A stretch of 64,000 bases of DNA from Flaccisagitta enflata. Lineage: Eukaryota; Chaetognatha; Sagittoidea; Aphragmophora. The DNA lies in assembly GCA_965153355.1 (NCBI GenBank), contig OZ231128.1:42036001-42100000 (forward strand). The letters run 5' to 3'. The translations under genes were made by a program, and so were the position numbers. Position 1 is the first letter of the stretch. The number at the start of each line of letters is the position of its first letter. The notes beneath the pieces are model-generated. The model did not search any database, was not told the origin of the DNA, and saw only the letters and a program-made list of their open reading frames with translations. This document shows positions 21,110-32,479 of the stretch, one piece after another.

Positions 21110-21180
21110 CCCCGCGAATTTTGTTGTTCCTCATCCAAACAAATTGCGCTAGGTAACCACCTAACATTTCCCTCCAGTAA
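21110..21180 (-). other. 5' part of the first PC4-gene exon (UTR or extra coding)
   Basis: A splice acceptor (TTTCTCATTGCAG) ends at 21181 on the minus strand, so the exon may start 71 nt before the chosen ATG. A second frame, with YWREMLGGYLAQFVWM and NNKIRGDGS, is open from that acceptor and runs past the ATG before stopping. Either this is 5' UTR or a frameshift separates two coding parts. Confidence 0.4.
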
Positions 21181-21220
21181 CTGCAATGAGAAATGTCACT
21201 CATCCGGTCAATCAATTTGA

Positions 21221-21350
21221 AACAAGGCCGTATACACTAGCCGAAGTCGCGTGCGGGTGGGCAGGAGCGGCGAAAAAGCTAACGGTTACCGACCGACCGA
21301 CCGACAGACGGACAGAGTGGGTCATAGAGTCGCGTGCACGCGACTAAAAA
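21221..21350 (+). mobile_element. PL element copy 6 (class GTCGCGTGC)
   Basis: 130 bp, one of the shortest complete copies: AACAAGGCCG start, arm AGTCGCGTGC, (ACCG)4 core, GTCGCGTGCACGCGAC palindrome and TAAAAA. Confidence 0.9.
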
Positions 21351-21351
21351 A

Positions 21352-21495
21352 AACAAGGCCGGATACACGGCCACCAGTTGCGGACGAGTGGGCAGGGGCG
21401 GAAACGCAAGTTTTCCCACTTTTCTACTCAATCATTACAGACCAACGGATGGACGGACAAAGCCTCTTATAGAGTTGCGTGTCCGCAACTAAAAA
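21352..21495 (+). mobile_element. PL element copy 7 (class AGTTGCGGAC), head-to-tail with copy 6
   Basis: Begins within the A run that ends copy 6. Arm AGTTGCGGAC, the GCGCAAGTTTTCCCAC-type body, a short ACGG core, and GTTGCGTGTCCGCAAC then TAAAAA. The two neighbours belong to different subfamilies, so this is an insertion and not a duplication. Confidence 0.9.
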
Positions 21496-21501
21496 CCACT
21501 A

Positions 21502-21652
21502 TGATACTACCCCTAAACCCAACCCTACCCTACCCCTAAACCCAACCCAACCCCTAAACCCACATCTAAACCCAACCCTACCCCTAAACCCAACCCTACG
21601 CCTATACCCGACCCCTAAACCCGAGCCTACCCCTAATCTCAATTCTACTCCT
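21502..21652 (+). repeat. Second CCCTAAA-rich minisatellite
   Basis: Units of CCCCTAAACCCAACCCTA type, decaying to the right. It resembles the intron-2 array and lies just upstream of the PC4-like gene's 5' end. Confidence 0.9.
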
Positions 21653-21780
21653 GCACATGACCCTACATTCTAACTGTGCCCCCTCCAAATGTTCCACCCT
21701 TTGAGATCAGAGATAAAAGTAAGGTTGGATAACTGCAGTCTAAGTCCGACCGTCTCCTACACGTAGACCCAAGAGAGAAC

Positions 21781-21785
<5 letters not shown>

Positions 21786-21866
<81 letters not shown>
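21786..21866. repeat. (GA)n microsatellite
   Basis: About 40 GA units. The following 21870-22640 is AT-rich sequence in which I see no gene or element. Confidence 0.97.
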
Positions 21867-21869
<3 letters not shown>

Positions 21870-22660
21870 AAGAATAAATCTAAGACTTACCGAAAATTTG
21901 AGGTGACGTAGCAAAGTAAGAGAACTACAGCGAGCTCTCGGCGAAAATGAAACCACGGCAAAATCAAAGGTTGAAACTTGAAGAACAGTGAATCACGGGC
22001 TTTAGGACTTGGCCGACACAGATGGTGACTGAACGAGAAAAAAATCTCACTAGGAATTAGTCTTATCATGCTGAAATATCCCTTTCTATGCCTCACTTTC
22101 TTTTCCCAGTCTACGCTGAATAAAGAGTCAATGCACGCTTTCACTTTGCTCTCAAACACTCTTGCTCGCTCAGACTTTCCATGAAATTACACTTTTATAT
22201 CATAAGAACATCATTTTTTAGCAAAAGCCTTCTAAAGAGCTAAATAGCTACTGGTAAAACAACTACAATGTTTTTGATTTGGGTTTTAAGCCTTGATGTT
22301 AATAAAAACTAAGTTCATATGAGAACAAAAAATGTAATAAGAATCAACTCGGGAAAGAAGATCCAACAGACATTTTGAAGATACAAGGCATTTTATTTTG
22401 AGAAAATTGATTGACATGAAGGTGAGAATATATTGTTGCGGGATTCATACGTTCTCACCCTCGTATTGAAATGGTTTCATTATGAAAGTTGGATATCATT
22501 TCCACCAAACTAGAAGTAGTACAATAGCCTCGTGTTTTACTCAAAGTTAACGTTACTATTTTTTTCTCATCGGGCATTAATTAGACCTAAATGTTAAATT
22601 TGTTATCATATTCTTACGATCCCAACATGCAACATTCTCCGCCAACTTTGTCCAAGATCC

Positions 22661-22789
22661 ATGTTCACGTCCTTCAATAGTTTGTATGAATATGTTTCTT
22701 TGGAGCTGATATCATGGTGGGAGTCAGGAATTAATATTCTTCCGGAATCTGTACGCCATCTACATCCGTTATTACGTAGTTATTACGTA

Positions 22790-22877
<88 letters not shown>

Positions 22878-22978
22878 GTCGCAACCAGCTTAATGAATGA
22901 GCTGAAAATGTCTTTGAAAAAAAATTTACATGGCAGAGTTGCCATCCAAGATATCAACCATGTATGCAGGCTTACAAA
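22661..22978 (+). other. Open frames flanking and crossing a (GA)n tract (possible decayed coding)
   Basis: From the ATG at 22661 the frame MFTSFNSLYEYVSLEL...HPLLRS runs into (GA)n (22790-22876). A different frame leaves the tract and reads DVATSLMNELKMSLKK and HGRVAIQDINHVC before a stop. A length change in the tract would join or separate them. The composition is protein-like on both sides but I recognise nothing. Chance is plausible. Confidence 0.2.
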
Positions 22979-23029
22979 AGGACAGTGTAGCTAGAAAGTA
23001 TCTTTATTTTATGGTTATAAAATAATATT

Positions 23030-23345
23030 AATACCATTAGAATTAATTATAATTGTAGTGATAATAAAACATTTTTACAGTAACAATAATAATAACAATA
23101 ATAATACTAAATGATGATACTAATGATTGTAATTAAATAGAAATAATTTTAATAATAAAAAATAATAATATTAATAATAATAATAAAGATAATAACAATA
23201 ATAAGACGCACTGAAAATTACCATAGAATTAGCTACCCAAATGAATTAGCTACCCAAATTACCATAGAATTAGCTACCCAAATTAGCTGCCTAATTTACT
23301 ATAGAATTAGCTACCCAAATGAATTAGCTACCCAAACGAATCATG
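23030..23345. repeat. AAT-rich tract and 17-bp GAATTAGCTACCCAAAT repeat
   Basis: An ATA/AAT-rich stretch (23030-23205) leads into six or seven irregular copies of GAATTAGCTACCCAAAT (23225-23340). Between 23345 and 23840 I see only AT-rich unique sequence. Confidence 0.8.
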
Positions 23346-23845
23346 ATATTCATAAATCAAATATTACAAATTTTTTTCCTTGGATGTTATCAATTAACAT
23401 GTGAATAGATATATTTTGCATGTATTGATGTTAATAAGTCAGTTTAAGCCTTGAATCGTGAACTTTATTGTTGAAAAACCAGACAATATACAGTGGAAAT
23501 GTCAATTTGTTATTGTACCATGACCCACACAAAATTCAAAATATCAAGAAAATAAGAACATAGCACCATCCTTAACTCAGGTACTGAGCGCGCTATGTTC
23601 TTACTTCATGAAAATTTTGATTTTTTATGCAAAATCTAAAATTCTGTGTGAGCTGAAAAAAAAAGATTATAAATAAAAATTTTACCTCATACTTTCATGG
23701 TCAAATTTCCTTCATTCCTATTGCTCACTTTACTATTTGGCTAATATAGATCATTTCTTTTGTGTGATTAAATATACTAAGTTTTAAAAAAATGAATCAG
23801 GCAGTAATAAAAATAAGAATACTAAAGTGATTGCTTAGTTTGTCC

Positions 23846-24262
23846 TCTCAAGCCTGAAATCTGCCCCCTCAGGCCTTAAATCTGCTCTCTCAGGCCTGAA
23901 GTCTATCTTCTCAGGCCTTGAATCTGCCCTCTCAGGCCTTGAATCTGCCTTCTCAGGCCTTAAATCTGCCTTCTCAGGCCTTAAATCCCCTCTAAGGCCT
24001 GACATCTGCTTGCTCAGATTCAAGGCCAGAGAAGACAGGTTTCAGGGCCTGAGAGGGCTGATTTCAGATTTGAGGGCATTTTTCAGACCTGAGAGGGCCT
24101 GGGGGGCGGACGGATGGACGGACGGACGGACGGATGAACAAAAGTCCCCCTGTAATCTACAAGACTTCGTCTCCTTCGGGGCCGCTGCCCTGCTTCCTCT
24201 CACACCATTTTACAATCATGCAAAGCAGGGCAACGGGTATTGCTGACCACATCTTGCCTTTG
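23846..24262. mobile_element. GCR element 2 (right end plus inverted minisatellite)
   Basis: Minisatellite CTCAGGCCTTGAATCTGCC (23846-24010) flips strand near 24015 to GAGAGGGCTGATTTCAG. A (GGAC)n tract follows, then GTCCCCCTGTAATCTACA, TTCGGGGCCGCTGCCCTG and the distal GCAGGGCAACGGGTATTGCT box. The left GCR end is missing or decayed. Confidence 0.7.
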
Positions 24263-24373
24263 GGTGACCTGTTTATCTTTATAGCAATTGAGGGGTGTGA
24301 ATTAGTATATTTTTATAGACCGTAGTAAACAGTTTAGGAGCTTTAATGTTGAATTATTGATAATTCAATTATC

Positions 24374-24524
24374 AACAAAGCCGGATACACGGCAATTCAG
24401 TCGCGGATGGTTGGGCAGGAGCAGTAATGCAAAAACTGCTCGGAATTCAAAAATGTGACAAACCGACGGACTGGCCTACCGACCAACATGGCAAAATGTA
24501 GAGTCGCGTGTCTGCGACTGAAAA
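24374..24524 (+). mobile_element. PL element copy 8
   Basis: AACAAAGCCGGATACACGGC start, arm AGTCGCGGAT, a weak core without long ACGG runs, and the 3' hairpin AGTCGCGTGTCTGCGACT. A short, old copy. Confidence 0.8.
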
Positions 24525-24993
24525 TAGTCTAGCTAGGGTGGCAGAAAATTCTATAGGTCTAAGGCATAATTTTTTTTGCAATGCTATATGGCCGACTATT
24601 ATTGTGTAAATATTTTATGAAACTACTATTTATCAGCATCTTAGTTTTTATTTCATAGAAAAAAAAATCCTTCAACAAAAAAAAGATTACACCATCGGCG
24701 TCATTTTTATATTATTATATTCTTTTTTTTTCTTGTTCTTTCCCCTCATGATCATTCTCTCAATTTTTCCCTTACTCAAATCTTGTAAGTTCAACTGTTT
24801 AGCTATAGTTCTAAGGTACAATATGCGAAATATACCTCTGTTTCTACCACTTTGATTCTAGCTAATTCTAGTGATCCTTTTTATTTGAACTAGCAGGTTT
24901 TTTTAAGCCAAAGTTAGCACCAGAGAATTTATTGAGTCCCCGCATTTCGGTTGCCAAATCTGTGATCGCGTAATTTTCCGCTGATTTCTTTTT

Positions 24994-25115
<122 letters not shown>

Positions 25116-25471
25116 CATTGCGATTTTATGTGGAAGATTAGTTAGAGCTAGCCCTTTGTGGATCTCTCCTATGTATAGTCCATGTTTCTGTCATGCTCAT
25201 GTTCTTTACTATGACCCGTTGACATGACAGGGTACTTAACTGTCCATTCGGCAGGAGGAATGATATTGTATCCCCGCGTTGCTTGTGTTTTTTGCGCGTT
25301 TTTGCACCTCTATCATGCGTTTGCCTAAGTCAGTTGCTGGTTGGTCTAAATATCATGTACTTCTCATGATCATGCCCTCATTCATTCGTTCAATCGAACA
25401 AATTCCTAAACGGCAAGACGCACATGTATGTTGACCATAAGTTGGCCTTGTCCCTTGTTTTTTTTCTCTCT

Positions 25472-25622
25472 TGTCCGTCCGTCGGTCCGTCCATCCGTCG
25501 GTCCGTCCGTCCGTCCGTCCGTCCGTCCGTCCGTCCGTCAGCATGAGTCGAAAAGTGGGAAAATGCGCACATCCGCCCCTGCCCACCCATCCGCAACTTG
25601 TGGCCGTGTTTCCGGCCTTGTT
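25472..25622 (-). mobile_element. PL element copy 9, 3'-truncated
   Basis: Reverse orientation with a long GTCC core, the GGAAAATGCGCACATCCGCC body, arm complement TCCGCAACT and the GGCCTTGTT end. The 3' hairpin is absent; a T-rich run abuts instead. Confidence 0.8.
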
Positions 25623-25678
25623 CTTATTTCGTCCCCCCTCCCCCCAGTTCTTTGTATCAATCTGAAATTAATTTGTAA

Positions 25679-26112
25679 TTATCTTTCACAGGGATGAATA
25701 GCAAATTGATTGAATCCGTCTTGCGCTGTTTCTTTTTTGTTACGATACCACCACTCCGTTCCAATTTGACTCGCGTTGATAGAAGAACAACACAAATCGG
25801 CAAACGACGGCCACGTCTTTTCCGCTATTGGTGCTTCCTTATCGCCGACCTGGACTTGACCTCGCGGACGACAAAAACTGCACGGCTTCACCAACATGCC
25901 TTTAATAACATGCTTTATGTTCTCCTCCATCTTCCTCGCAGTCCTCCTTCGCAGTTCTTTCTGATCTACACCTCACTACTTGAACTCATGAATGCGCCGC
26001 AAGAGATTCTCGTGTAAAGGACATACTTTCCTCAAACTGCTTCGCATCCTCCTCCACTTCCATTTCCGCTCCTCCGCCTCCGTTCTATTTCCACTCAGAA
26101 AGTCAATGTATC
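25679..26112 (-). CDS. Candidate host gene fragment, two exons (unidentified basic protein)
   Basis: Minus strand. The frame with EGYIDFLSGNRTEAEERKWK and WRRMRSSLRK runs to a GTATGT donor (exon end 26035). Sixty-six nt later, after GTGTAGATCAG, the same frame resumes as KELRRRTARKMEENIKHVIK, then KPCSFCRPRGQVQVGDKE, GTEWWYRNKKETAQDG and stops at 25679-25681. The putative intron contains the only two in-frame stops and is a multiple of 3. There is a helix-forming basic N-part and a CxxC motif; no family is recognised. The 5' end is lost against a PL fragment near 26124. The overlapping plus-strand ORF has poorer composition. Confidence 0.4.
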
Positions 26113-26475
26113 CCTCTTCAAAAGGTTGGGCAGGGGCAGAAATAAAAGTAGAACACTCGGTCTATCATATTTATAGCTGTATTACAAAAAGGGGATTGTC
26201 GGGTTACAACGCTATTTGAAAGAAAGCTAACAAGTTGCCTGTCGGACATTCTGATTTCTTTTTTTTTGATTCTAAGTTGTTTTTGATACCAGCAAATGAC
26301 TTGATTGCGGGACCAAGTCATTTCCTGATGAAGTGGTTTTTAGAATATTTTACCGGCAGATCATTTATGGAAAAACATTAGAATGCCTGATAAACAAACA
26401 TCAGAATGCTCTCTTAATTGTCGAAAAATGATAGGTCAAATTGATTGTTGCGTGTAAGGGGCAGTGGCTACGGTG

Positions 26476-26701
26476 TAGGCAAGATTCGAGAATCGCCGGG
26501 CCAACTATAAGAAATATATTTAAAACATTGATTTTACACCTATAGTTAAGGATGTTCCTTGTTCTGAATGACAAATTACTATTTTTATAGTGCATGTTCT
26601 ATAGGAAAGTACTATTTTCATATATGAATCAATGAAAAATTGATATTATAAAGTGAAAACATATTTCTTATAGTTGGCCCAGTGATTCCCGAATTATGCC
26701 T
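26476..26701. mobile_element. Small TIR element (226 bp)
   Basis: Inverted ends of about 40 bp sharing GGGCCAACTATAAGAAATAT, with outer parts TAGGCAAGATTCGAGAATC and GATTCCCGAATTATGCCTG. The ends begin YAGGC, as in some hAT-type MITEs, but I find no target duplication. Confidence 0.65.
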
Positions 26702-27425
26702 GTTTATAAAAGTCCATGATTAAGAGACAGATAAAAGAACCAAGCAAATGATTGAATTATATTTATAGATGGAAATTTGGCTTAAATATGATTTCTTTAC
26801 TCTTATGTTAGATCTCATTTAACACAATTGTTTTGAATTGCCAACAACTTTTACTGTTGAAAAAGTTGAGGTCATCTGGGTTGGATACTTTGACTTTCAT
26901 CCTTCAAACTAAACTGGCTTCACCACTCGACGATCCTCAGCACTTCTATTCAGGCAATGTTTTATAATTTACACAACATAGTATGACTGAAATGAATGGC
27001 GCGTGTTTTTTTTCCTTGTTTTATTTCAAAGCAATTGAACGATGAAAAGAAATGTTAAGGTACTAACCCCATTAGAATTTTAACCCACTTGTGACATGTT
27101 AAGCCTAACCAAAAAAAATATCAAAAAGTTAGGTCAGTTTTTGAGTGATTGCTGTAGGGTTCATCATTTGGTTGCTTTGGAATTAACGCTAGTTGGTCCG
27201 CCTGGTTGGTCTGCCTGTTGTTGTATCAGTCTGAGGTTATTACTGCGCTGAGACAGAGCTTCAAGACGGAGTGCATATTACGCTCACTTCAACGCTGACG
27301 TTACCTATCCCTTCATTTCACTGAGCTGTGGGAATTTCTCTCATTTTTTCTATCCCTCTTTTTCCCACTTCTCTGAGGTTTTTGCCGTTCATGCTATCGA
27401 CTTCATGCTATCGACTTTTGCGACA

Positions 27426-27508
27426 ATGGGCTCACTCCTCCGGTCAAAAAGTCGTCCCCGGCGCAAACGGCAAACTCGCGCGTTTCAGAAGATTGGCAAA
27501 ACGGAAAG
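27426..27508 (+). CDS. Possible first coding exon, Arg/Lys-rich N-terminus
   Basis: An ATG in a good context (ACAATGG) starts MGSLLRSKSRPRRKRQTRAF, continues QKIGKTE, and ends GAAAG|GTAGGA. The composition is like a nuclear or nucleolar protein N-terminus. No downstream exon could be placed; 27.6-32.2 kb is AT-rich and full of foldback elements. It could be chance, and a second frame (ending RRLAKRKG) is also open. Confidence 0.25.
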
Positions 27509-27811
27509 GTAGGACTCTTAGGAGAGCTCATTGGAATCTAACAATAGTTGAAAATGAAGACATCAATTATTAATCTCTTTATGTCGAGGTGCAAATGATG
27601 ATCAAATTTGAAGAGTCAAAACAATTTTTTCAATATTCTAAATTTTAGTGATTTTAAATTTTTTTAACCAAAGAATATAAATATTATACTATATTTGTTT
27701 TAGTTTTGCATAGATAATCATTTGTAGTTAAAACAAAGAGTGCTGAGCAAGTAAAAGGGGAGAAAAAAAGAAGGAATTTTAAAGAAAATTTGATTTTGCA
27801 ACTAGACTTAT

Positions 27812-27965
27812 CTTGGGGAAAATTCTAAGACTCTCTCTAAATGCAAAATTTTTTATTTTTAAAAACATGGCCTCATTTTAACAACATATAAGATGAGGGC
27901 CATGTTTTTAGAAATGCAAAATTGTTCAATTTGTTAAAGTCTTAGAATTTTCCCCTCACAAGTTT
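27812..27965. repeat. Short palindrome
   Basis: Inverted arms sharing GGGGAAAATTCTAAGACT and AAACATGGCC around a central ACAACATATAAGAT loop. Probably a small foldback MITE. Confidence 0.6.
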
Positions 27966-28255
27966 TGAATTTTTGCTTCATCATTTTTAAGGAATCTATT
28001 ACTTTCAGTGATTATTTTTTGTATTTGTCAATACAAAAAAGCAATCCCTTTATTGTACTATATTTTTTTTTTACAAATAAGATTACAATAGAATGGAAAA
28101 TTATAAATTTTATTCAAAAGATTATAATATAGTCATAAATATAGTTATGAAAAGGTACTGAAACTTTGCCTTTGTTTGCACCCCGAATTATATGTTTACA
28201 TGCTCAAAGATGACATGCTCCCAAGTCTTTCATCCTTTACTAATAGCATAACAAG

Positions 28256-28566
28256 AATTTGCACAAAGTCATAGGAAAGTTCTCTATCAAAGGGATATTG
28301 CCCAAAATCATGTAAAAAGATAGTCCAAGAAAAAAATTCAGCTATGGGACCCCTATAAACTATGGCCGCCACCCCCCTCATATCCCATAGAAAATGTATG
28401 GGATAGATCTAGCTTCCAGGGTTTCCTATACTTCATTATGGGGAATGGAGTGGGTGGCGGCCATAGTTTATTGGGGTCCTTTGGCTAAATTCTTTTCGTG
28501 GACCACCTCTATACATAATTTGGAGCTATTTCTCTTTGATAGAGAACTTTCCTATGACTTGGGGTG
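28256..28566. mobile_element. Foldback element
   Basis: Arms sharing AGTCATAGGAAAGTTCTCTA (left, 28267) and its complement (right, ending near 28562), with inner arms GGACCCCTATAAACTATGGC and complement. No coding. Confidence 0.7.
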
Positions 28567-28690
28567 AATAATTGTTGGGCTATTTACTACCCAGTCGGGG
28601 ACTGTAATTTTGAAGCTTTTTGGCCACATCGAGTTATTTCTCAATGTGGTCTATAACATAGCCTTGATCGTGTAGTAAGCCGTTGTTGTG

Positions 28691-29084
28691 CACAGCGCAA
28701 TCTGTAGTGATGTTAATCCCCTGGGGAAGTCCCCAGGGAATCCCCGTTACAATTATTCCTTAAAGTGAACCGGGCTTTTTTTAGAAATATCTAAGTTTTA
28801 TCTCAGGAAATTCCCCAGAGGAATCCCCGGGAAAATCCCCTATTACAATTATTTTTTAATGTGAACCAGGCTGAAGAATATCAAAATTTAATTCCGGGGA
28901 ATCCCCCGAGGAATCCCCTGTTACAATTACTCTTTAAAGTGAACTGGGCTTTACTAAGAAATATCAAAGTTTAATCCCGAAGAATTCCCCGAGGAAATCC
29001 CCCATTTAAATTAACTTAACCAATGAATTAGGGCTTTTCCTCGGGGGACTAATGTCCAGCTTTTCTACTATAGATTGCGCTGTG
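28691..29084. mobile_element. Element D1 (TIR CACAGCGCAATC, 5-bp TSD)
   Basis: 394 bp. Inverted ends are CACAGCGCAATCTGTAG...CTATAGATTGCGCTGTG, flanked by TTGTG on both sides (28686-28690, 29085-29089). Removing one TTGTG restores the chassis-C sequence. The interior is three ~88-bp units, each with a GGGGAATYCCCCGAGGAATC motif and a GTTACAATTA motif. Same family as D2. Confidence 0.85.
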
Positions 29085-29825
29085 TTGTGTGTTTGTTGTT
29101 CGTGTCAACCCTTAAAAACTTGAGAACCACAACTCAGATGTTGATGAAACTTGGTCAGTGTTATTTTCAGGGCATTAGTAACCTGTGTACCAACTTTCAA
29201 CAACATTCATGAATATTTAATACCCTTTGCCTATTATTTTTGTAGTAATATTCATTCCTGGACTTGTGTAGTTTACATAGGGGAAGGGTAGTAAAGGTTC
29301 ACCAATGTTGTTCAAACTTGTTGTGAAGGTTCATTGTATCAATTAAAGCTCCCCTGCAAGATTTCAGATAATTCTGAGTATTGGTTTAGAAGAAATTAGG
29401 GTATTTTGCTAGTAATATTAATTCCTGGACTTGTTCAATTTACATAGGGGAAGGGTAGTAAAGGTTCACCAATGTTGTTCAAACTTGTTGTGAAGGTTCA
29501 TTGCAGCAATTAATGCTCCCCTGCTAGATTTCAGTAAATTCTGAGTATTAATTAAGAAGATATAAAGGTATTTATGATATATCTAGTCTAGTAACATCGT
29601 TTCCAGGACTTATGAAATTTTTTTGAAATTTTAGTTTGTTTTTTTTTAAATTTCTTCTATTTTGAAATTTTTTTTTCTGGAAATTTTTTTTTAGAAATTT
29701 TTTTTCTTATGGAAAATTTTTTTTTAGAAAATTTTTTTTTTTTAAATTGTTTTGGAAAATTTTGTGGTTGTCATCTTTAATTGTTGTACTTTAAGGCATG
29801 CCATCATGGACTTTCAGGTATGCTA

Positions 29826-30594
29826 CAGGGAATACCGCGCCAACCGGGACAGAAGAAAACGACATATTTTCTCTTCTGAAAATGACAAATTTGATTTGAA
29901 AACAGATTCTGGTAGATCTTTTGAACCGATTTTATATCATTAAGAAAGATCATAACTGAATGATACACTGAAAGCACACAAAAAGATGGAAAAAATGCCA
30001 AAATTTGACAAAAATCTTGTAATTTTTTTCAAAAAATGCGCAAAGTACTTCAATCGTACACTTCTTTTAACTATTGCAACAAAGATTGGATTAAAATCTT
30101 GGATTTGTCTTAAATTGAATGGGGAATCAATATAGTTTTATGAAAAAGCTTTAAAAAATGATATCTGGGTTTCTTTTTGAAATTTTTCATTCTAATGAAG
30201 AAAAAAAATCAAAAATCCAACTATTTCACCAAGAAACTTGGTTAAATTTTTAAAAATTATTAAAAATAGGCAATTTGAATGGTAGAGTATGAAACTACAT
30301 CGAATTATCTATAATTCAAGACTAATCCCAGTGTAGTAGCTCGATTTGTCTAGATTTGGCAAGAGTATGAAGAATTGTTAAAACATCACAGTCGCAAATT
30401 TTTGCAATTTCAGATTTCATGATTTACATAAGAAGTGATACTAAGGCCAAAGTATTGGTCTCACCATGACAAAGTTAATAGATAACAAAATCGGTTCTAA
30501 AACTCTCTCTGGAACTGTTGTCAGAATTTATCCACCATTTTTAGATGCAGAGATATGTAGTTTTCTTTCGTCCCGGTAGGCGGGGTATTCCCTG
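29826..30594. mobile_element. TA element J (TIR CAGGGAATACC)
   Basis: 769 bp with ends CAGGGAATACCGCGCCAACC and complementary GGTAGGCGGGGTATTCCCTG, flanked by TA (29824-29825, 30595-30596). It is inserted in a 20-bp satellite. The small ORF near its left end is not convincing. Confidence 0.8.
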
Positions 30595-30675
30595 TATCAT
30601 GGACTTCCAGGTATGCCATCATGGACTGCCAGGCATGCCATTATGAACTGATGGACTACAAGTTATGCCATTAAG

Positions 30676-31182
30676 GTCTGATCGAGTAGTCGGGTCTGAT
30701 CGAGTAGCCGGGTCTGATCGAGTAGCCGGGTCTGATTGAGTGGCCGGGTCTGATTGAGTGGCCGGGTCTGATTGAGTGGCCGGGTCTGATCGAGTGGCCG
30801 GGTCTGATCGAGTGGCCGGGTCTGATTGAGTGGCCGGGTCTGATTGAGTGGCCGGGTCTGATTGAGTGGCCGGGTCTGATTGAGTGGCCGGGTCTGATCG
30901 AGTGGCCGGGTCTGATCGAGTGGCCGGGTCTGATCGAGTGGCCGGGTCTGATCGAGTGGCCGGGTCTGATCGAGTGGCCGGGTCTGATCGAGTGGCCGGG
31001 TCTGATCGAGTGGCCGGGTCTGATCGAGAAGCCGCGTCTGATCGAGAAGCCGGGTCTGATCGCGTAGCCGGGTCTGATCGCGTAGCCGGGTCTGATCGCG
31101 TAGCCGGGTCTGATCGAGTAGCCGGGTCTGATCGAGTAGCCGGGTCTGATCGAGTAGCCGGGTCTGATCGAGTAGCCGGGTT
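30676..31182 (-). repeat. 18-bp minisatellite (GGTCTGATCGAGTAGCCG)
   Basis: About 28 units with block-wise variants (GAGTAGCCGG, GAGTGGCCGG, ATTGAGTGG). It is the reverse complement of the 15.3-16.2 kb unit. ORFs of repeated ATRSDP or VAGSDR peptides are artefacts. Confidence 0.97.
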
Positions 31183-31445
31183 TATTTTCACTTTCGTAAC
31201 CACAATGTGGCCTTTAGTTTTTCAGCTTTTTTACTTCATAACTTACAGAAACAAAACTTTGTATGGACTGAGCATAAAGTATGTTTATTTCATTAAATAT
31301 GAGTAGCTAGCAACCATGATAAAGAATCTTCAATGCTACAAAAATAAGAATGGGTTAAGAACGATTGAGCCTGAAAATTGGTTAAAAATAAGAACGCTGA
31401 GCCTCGCTTCAAAAAACTGTTCTTATAAAAAATATGTGTCTTCTT

Positions 31446-32120
31446 GAGTTGCATGTATGCAATAGCTTGTACCTAAATGACTAAAAGCAATAAAATCAGT
31501 ATTCTACAAGTAGTTCTTGTTGTGGCGCTGTCTTGGGCTTCTAATGACATCAATTTTGGTCTGAAAAATTTGCATCTTGCTGTCCGCACCTTACTTTGAA
31601 TTATCCTTCAGCCTATAGGAAACCAAAAATTTCAAAGTGCTTAAATCTCTGTTTTGACTGCAGATTTGAAATCTGCAGAAAAAACTGTAAATTGAAAGTG
31701 CTTTCCTTTTTTCAATATTCCTTCGGGATCATAGTCAAAATTCATCTTAAAGATATAAAAAAGGTAAGTTCGGCAATTTTACATGTAAATAAAAGAAAAG
31801 GGAAAGTTTTGCAAACTTTGACGCTTATTTTGAGCACCTTCCAGTTTGAATATTGAAAAAAGGAAAGCACTTTCAATTAACAGTTTTTTCTGCAGATTTC
31901 AAATCTGCAGACAAAACAGAGATTTAAGCACTTTGAAATTTTTGATTTCCCATAGGCTGAAGGAAAATTCAAGGTAAGGCGCGGACAGCAAGATGCAATT
32001 TTTTCAATCCAAAATTGATTTCATTGGAAGCCCAAGACAGCCCCACAATAAGAACTACTTGTAGAATTCTGATTTTATTGTTTATTGTTATTTCGGTACA
32101 AGCTAGTATGCAATCGGAAA
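31446..32120. mobile_element. Large foldback element
   Basis: Arms of about 265 bp (31446-31709 and 31855-32120) at high complementarity, with a ~145-bp loop. Each arm contains the small hairpin CTGCAGATTTGAAATCTGCA. The right flank bears the GGGGACTGTAATTTT motif also found at 774 and 28606. No credible coding in the loop. Confidence 0.75.
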
Positions 32121-32479
32121 GCTTCAAAACTCAGTCTCCAGTGGGGGACTGTAATTTTAAAACTTTTTACTACATTAGCACCGATTTGCCCAGGTAGATG
32201 ATTGTCTCAATTTTTACTTTTTCACCCATTCACCTCAGGCGTGGCGTCGGTCTTTGGGAACCACCATATTGATTAAACGGGGCAGGTTTTCCCCTCTACT
32301 GCCGCCCTGAACTTCTCTAACGCGGGTTTTATTCCTCTCATCCTCCCCTTCCGCCACTTTATCTCAAATCCTCCTTCTCCTCACTCTTCTACATGGAGCT
32401 TGTGGGATCGCAATAGTAGGAACCTTCTTTTCTTCTGTCACCGCTTCCTCCACTCACATTTTAGCAGTCAGCTATCATC

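Larger units (their letters stand above)
28590..31185 (-). mobile_element. Chassis-C element, copy 3 (reverse), carrying two nested insertions
   Basis: Reading the minus strand: an 18-bp satellite (31182-30676), a 20-bp GCCATCATGGACTTCCAGG repeat interrupted by element J, an A/T homopolymer zone (29770-29621), two ~167-bp units (29620-29260), the tail with AACTTGGTCAGTGTTATTTT on the plus strand, and the end motif with TAACATAGCCTTGATCGTG. Element D1 interrupts the tail at 28691-29084. The order equals copy 2 at 14.9-17.1 kb. Confidence 0.65.

Noticed and set aside
25471-25697. PSVRPSVRPSV-type ORFs here and at other PL copies
   Set aside because: They are translations of the GTCC/ACGG core of PL elements.
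25967-25985. 19-nt mini-intron covering the two stops in the minus-strand candidate gene
   Set aside because: It begins GT and ends AG but its removal shifts the frame into an early stop; the 66-nt GTATGT...CAG interval keeps the frame and is preferred.
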